Source: an uncultured Ruminococcus sp. (GTDB taxonomy: Bacteria > Bacillota > Clostridia > Oscillospirales > Ruminococcaceae). From it: a stretch of 13,658 nucleotides of DNA. Made by a program: the position numbers and the translations under genes. Positions 11,272-13,658 of the stretch are shown piece by piece (positions within the stretch are counted from its first letter, which is position 1; each line of letters opens with the position of its first letter). The stretch covers positions 1-13,658 of the forward strand of contig CALEPT010000193.1 in the NCBI GenBank assembly GCA_937910385.1, written 5' to 3'. Under the pieces are notes generated by a model. The model was not told where the DNA came from, did no database searches, and was given only the letters and a program-made list of their open reading frames with translations.

Positions 11272-11382
11272 CTATCCACTACGTTTATCTGTATGCAGCA
11301 CAAATAGAGCCTCTTCACTCTCGTGATAGAAACTTTCTTCATAGTGTTCGCTATACAGATATACCATAGTAAACTGTCTCAT
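11272..11382 (-). CDS. Leader peptide of module 2 (Tyr/Ser/Glu/His codons)
   Basis: A 36-codon ORF from ATG 11382, 9 nt after AAAGGAG, to TAG 11272-11274. Codons 8-24 encode YLYSEHYEESFYHESEE: 15 of 17 are Tyr, Ser, Glu or His. In the whole ORF there are four Tyr (all UAU), four Ser (one AGC, three AGU, no UCN), six Glu and three His. The downstream array encodes Tyr, Glu(UUC), His, Tyr(GUA), Glu(CUC) and Ser(GCU), the same four amino acids, including the AGY-reading Ser isoacceptor. The late segment CTGCATACAGA (11288-11298) is the predicted antiterminator strand. It is read as a regulatory leader peptide, with no known family. Confidence 0.85.
   Translation of the reverse strand: MRQFTMVYLYSEHYEESFYHESEEALFVLHTDKRSG
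11353..11359 (-). promoter_or_regulatory. Attenuator region 1 of module 2
   Basis: TCTGTAT, spanning Tyr codons 8 and 10 of the leader, pairs perfectly over 7 bp with ATACAGA of the antiterminator segment. The same TCTGTAT occurs in the terminator 5' arm, so regions 1 and 3 compete for region 2. A ribosome stalled on the Tyr/Ser/Glu/His block would cover region 1. Confidence 0.6.
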
Positions 11383-11420
11383 TTCGGGTAACTCCTTTCG
11401 TAATAATTTTTGTTAAAGAG

Positions 11421-11434
11421 GTCGATTTCGACCG
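11421..11434 (-). promoter_or_regulatory. 5' leader hairpin, module 2
   Basis: GGTCGA-AA-TCGACC in the RNA, between the promoter and the leader ORF. It takes the same place as the hairpin at 4303-4315 in module 1, with a different sequence. Confidence 0.5.
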
Positions 11435-11456
11435 TTCCTGTTCTGACTACACCTGT

Positions 11457-11502
11457 ATTATATCATAGCTTTTTGGAAAAAGCAAGTAAACCGTGGGTAT
11501 AC
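11457..11502 (-). promoter_or_regulatory. Module 2 promoter with adjacent dyad operator
   Basis: On the - strand, TTGCTT (11480-11485) and TATAAT (11457-11462) with 17 bp between. The dyad gtaaaccgtgggtatac (+ strand, 11486-11502; GTAAACC-N3-GGTATAC) abuts the -35 box exactly as in module 1. Confidence 0.82.
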
Positions 11503-11523
11503 CATATTCCTCTTAAAAGCACA

Positions 11524-12186
11524 TTACTTTCCTGAATTGAATTCAATATCTAGTACGCTTTGCAATTCATTATAAAATCGCTCATATTTACTGATTTGCC
11601 AGTTATCAAAAATGGATGTTGCTGATACGAGAGCAATAGTTGTAGTATATATGCTAAGAAAAACGATCATAATAGAAAAGATGTATGCTATGACTTTATT
11701 CATTTCAGTTTGAGTATTAATGATATTATTAGCGACAGCTAAGATGATAGGAATCAACAAGACTTGTAGCCATTTTTCAGCATTTTCTTTTTTGATTTTT
11801 GACTTCTCTTTTGCTTCAATTACTGTATGATTAATCCTATTTTTTAATGTTGAGATTTGTTCTTCACTTTTTATATCAAAGCTCTTAAGCCAGTTTCTTA
11901 GGTTTTTACAGTATTCTTTAAAGTCCTGATATTTTTGAGGACAATTGTCAATAAACATCTTTTCAGAATTAATAAATGAAATAATGCCAGATAAAACTTC
12001 AATAATAATAAAAATTGAGCTCAGTTTTTGTGAAACAAACAGTGTTACTATAGAAAGAATACCGCTTGAGATGAGAAGAATAATAAGTAATTTAGGAATT
12101 GTCGGCATTTTAATTATTTTATTGATTGTATCATTTTTAGTATCTTTTTTCCACTTAAGATAATTATAAAAAATAAATGTTTCCAT
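11524..12186 (-). CDS. Hypothetical multi-pass membrane protein, 220 aa
   Basis: Not recognised. There are two pairs of hydrophobic segments: about residues 30-50 (IPKLLIILLISSGILSIVTLF) with a second at about 55-70, and about 140-155 (WLQVLLIPIILAVANNI) with a second at about 165-190. A charged, lysine-rich, probably helical cytoplasmic stretch lies between the pairs (CKNLRNWLKSF, then RINHTVIEAKEKSKIKKENA). The layout recalls small membrane effectors with paired helices, but no motif fixes that. ATG 12186 follows AGGTGA by 5 nt; an in-frame GTG at 12195 has no ribosome site. It lies 15 bp after the DUF1643 gene, so the two are probably one operon. It is markedly AT-rich. No terminator is seen before the module 2 operator 20 bp downstream. 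Confidence 0.65.
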   Translation of the reverse strand: METFIFYNYLKWKKDTKNDTINKIIKMPTIPKLLIILLISSGILSIVTLFVSQKLSSIFIIIEVLSGIISFINSEKMFIDNCPQKYQDFKEYCKNLRNWLKSFDIKSEEQISTLKNRINHTVIEAKEKSKIKKENAEKWLQVLLIPIILAVANNIINTQTEMNKVIAYIFSIMIVFLSIYTTTIALVSATSIFDNWQISKYERFYNELQSVLDIEFNSGK

Positions 12187-12201
12187 ATTCTTCACCTATA
12201 T

Positions 12202-12741
12202 TTATAAAATGTATTCTACATATTCATTTTCTGGTTTTGTGATTTTCCATTGATTTCGACAAGGATGTATAGGCATTCCACTTTTAATAACTCGATAACA
12301 GAATACTTTTTTTCTGCCAATAATGTTTTTTATTGCTTGAATTCTGTTTGTATAGAAAGAAAAATCAATTCCGTTACTTCCGCCCCAGCCAACAAAAATT
12401 TTGGAAGATTCATCAACTTTTTTGCGGATAATAATGTCATTCTTTTCGTATATTTTCGATTCTATTGAAATACTATCAGCAATTGCTGAAGGGCCTGTAC
12501 TGTAAATCGGAATTAGATTAGTGATAAAAACTTTTGAGTATTTAAAGTTATGCATTATTTCTAAAACCCTATTAATTGTCTGGTCTGAAATGTCATTTGT
12601 AGCTTTACTGGGATTTTTCATTATTATTAATGCATTTTTATTTTTCATTCCATCTTTTAGTTTTGCCGTTAAAAGATAACGATAACTATGATTTCCAATT
12701 ATTTCTTCAATAGTAACATAATCCTTATAGTAGTACATCAT
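12202..12741 (-). CDS. DUF1643 family protein
   Basis: A 179-residue protein matching the DUF1643 pattern: YRYLLTAKLKDG near the N-terminus, ALIIMKNPSKAT with later DQTINRVLEIM (the LNPSTAD...DPTIRR part of the family), VFITNLIPI, a central FVGWGGSNG (the aWG.G motif) and a C-terminal VIKSGMPIHPCR (usually TK.G.P.HP). The biochemical function is unknown; members often occur on mobile elements. The start ATG 12741 lies 8 nt after GGAG and 2 nt after the mutT stop. It is AT-rich compared with mutT next to it, which suggests a separate origin. Confidence 0.8.
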   Translation of the reverse strand: MMYYYKDYVTIEEIIGNHSYRYLLTAKLKDGMKNKNALIIMKNPSKATNDISDQTINRVLEIMHNFKYSKVFITNLIPIYSTGPSAIADSISIESKIYEKNDIIIRKKVDESSKIFVGWGGSNGIDFSFYTNRIQAIKNIIGRKKVFCYRVIKSGMPIHPCRNQWKITKPENEYVEYIL

Positions 12742-12743
12742 CT

Positions 12744-13148
12744 TTATTTCTCCAAATATTTACAAATTTTTTCCACCAGCCCCAGATCCGCCGGCAGCCA
12801 TTTCACGCTGTCAAGCTCATCTTTGGTAAGCCACCGTGCCTCCTGAGCCTCCAGTAACACCAAATCACCACTGATCACCTCGCACCAGAAGCAGTCCATG
12901 GAAAGATGAAAGTCGGGATAATCATATTCTACCGTGTCAATAAGCTCGCCCACTTTTATCGTGGTGTCGAGCTCTTCTTTTATCTCACGGGCTAATGCCT
13001 GCTGCGGAGTTTCATTGGGTTCGATCTTTCCGCCGGGAAATTCCCACATACCTTTGAATTCTCCATATCCTCTTGCAGTTGCGAAAATGCGTGTCTTTGC
13101 TTGAAGCGAGTCGCATATTACAGCTGCGACAACTTTTATCGTTTTCAT
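12744..13148 (-). CDS. MutT-like Nudix hydrolase
   Basis: A 134-residue Nudix protein, predicted to hydrolyse oxidised nucleoside triphosphates such as 8-oxo-dGTP. The Nudix box starts at G40 with E46, then REIKEEL (54-60), fitting G-x5-E-x7-REUxEExGU except that the usual late G is D61. The N-terminus TIKVVAAVICD and the WEFPGGK stretch are typical for MutT. It starts one base beyond the upstream helicase stop and ends 2 nt before DUF1643, so it is within an operon. Confidence 0.87.
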   Translation of the reverse strand: MKTIKVVAAVICDSLQAKTRIFATARGYGEFKGMWEFPGGKIEPNETPQQALAREIKEELDTTIKVGELIDTVEYDYPDFHLSMDCFWCEVISGDLVLLEAQEARWLTKDELDSVKWLPADLGLVEKICKYLEK

Positions 13149-13149
13149 A

Positions 13150-13658
13150 TCATCCCACCGTCAACTGATTAGTCTTCCTGAGATACTTCGCAGGGATAGG
13201 CTTGCGGAGCTTCCACACAACATTCATTGGCTTTGAGCCTTCCGATTTCACATAATCCGCAAGTCCCAGGAAAGTATACGGTGCAGCACCTAGCTTATTG
13301 CTCTTGTACTCACGAACAAATATCATCACACTTGTACCTAGCTTGCGATGATTAATATAGCGCTGACCTGTCTTGCTTTCGGGAGTTGTGGTGCTCTGGC
13401 TTTGCCAGTGGAACAGCTCACTGTTTATGGAATAATCGTTGTACATGGTGGTGGGAGAATAGTCCTTGTCCGACTTGTTGAGCGTTACGAACAGCAGGTC
13501 GGTCTTTTTATTTTCCAGATACTTCACGCCCTCACGGACGGTATCAGGCTTCATGAAGTCCAGCGCAACGAGTATCTGGTCCCTCGTGTAACTGCAATGC
13601 ACATCCAGCGGGCAGTCATAGTCCACTTGCACAGGCTCGTCAATGAAGTCGATTTTTT
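13150..13658 (-). CDS. C-terminal part of a superfamily II helicase (DUF3427 domain)
   Basis: A 5'-truncated gene: the open frame runs off the right edge of the window without a start. The visible 169 residues match the DUF3427 domain found at the C-terminus of large DEAD/DEAH-box helicase-nuclease proteins. Marker stretches are CPLDVHCSYTRDQIL, KKTDLLFVTLNKSDKDYSP, TTMYNDYSINSELFHWQSQS, TGQRYINH and PIPAKYLRKTNQL. The helicase motifs themselves would lie outside the window. It is followed after 1 nt by mutT. Confidence 0.85.
   Translation of the reverse strand, partial: KIDFIDEPVQVDYDCPLDVHCSYTRDQILVALDFMKPDTVREGVKYLENKKTDLLFVTLNKSDKDYSPTTMYNDYSINSELFHWQSQSTTTPESKTGQRYINHRKLGTSVMIFVREYKSNKLGAAPYTFLGLADYVKSEGSKPMNVVWKLRKPIPAKYLRKTNQLTVG

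Noticed and set aside
10402..11326. Plus-strand reading frames with VGKVGVEPT-like translations across the tRNA region (also at 3430-4033)
   Set aside because: These are translations of the reverse complement of tRNA genes; the cloverleaves, anticodons and CCA ends on the - strand explain the sequence.

Overview
The window looks like chromosomal accessory DNA from a low-to-middle GC Bacillota, most likely a Ruminococcus-type Oscillospiraceae. The reasons are AAAGGAG-type ribosome sites, textbook TTGACA-17-TATAAT promoters, encoded CCA on tRNAs and the protein styles. The genus is inference; no rRNA or other marker is present.

Layout. (1) 1-2150: an autoregulated hipBA-type toxin-antitoxin pair on the + strand, flanked by two copies of a similar terminator hairpin. 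(2) 2214-4374, - strand: one apparent transcription unit with a conserved dyad next to a promoter, a 49-codon leader ORF, a terminator hairpin, a small XRE-type HTH gene, then tRNA-Gln(CUG), tRNA-Cys(GCA), tRNA-Gln(UUG) and an Rnl5/DraRnl-type RNA ligase. (3) 4380-7290: a self-standing Fic gene with an ogt-type methyltransferase, a metallo-beta-lactamase-fold hydrolase and an orphan gene. (4) 7306-10097, - strand: a broken AraC-type regulator and a three-gene operon (P-loop kinase-like, SAM methyltransferase, unknown). (5) 10098-11502, - strand: a second copy of the (2) architecture without the ligase: the same dyad, promoter, 36-codon leader ORF, terminator hairpin and paralogous HTH gene, then tRNA-Tyr (with a 34-nt insertion in the anticodon loop), Glu(UUC), His(GUG), Tyr(GUA), Glu(CUC) and Ser(GCU). 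(6) 11524 to the end, - strand: a four-gene run (helicase C-terminus, MutT-like Nudix, DUF1643, membrane protein).

The main discovery is the pair of modules (2) and (5). Each leader peptide is rich in exactly the codons read by the tRNAs encoded downstream. Leader 1 has five Gln codons, all CAG and four of them in two pairs, plus two Cys codons, ahead of Gln/Cys/Gln tRNAs. In leader 2, 15 of the 17 codons from 8 to 24 are Tyr, Ser, Glu or His, and every Ser codon is AGC or AGU, the codons of tRNA-Ser(GCU). In both, a late segment of the leader ORF can pair with the 5' arm of the downstream terminator (antiterminator) or with an early leader segment lying in or next to the stall codons. This is the logic of trp/his attenuation, but the output is replacement tRNAs, an HTH protein and an RNA ligase rather than amino-acid biosynthesis. 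I infer a tRNA-loss sensor and rescue system: when a tRNA is depleted (for example by an anticodon nuclease, or uncharged through inhibited aminoacylation), the ribosome stalls, the terminator is bypassed, and spare tRNAs plus a repair ligase are made. The sequence shows the architecture; the function is untested.

Three further oddities sit in the arrays: a structured repeat whose terminal hairpin abuts the CCA of three tRNAs and keeps its pairing while its sequence changes; a tRNA-Tyr with an intron-like insertion; and single mismatched stem pairs in most of the array tRNAs.
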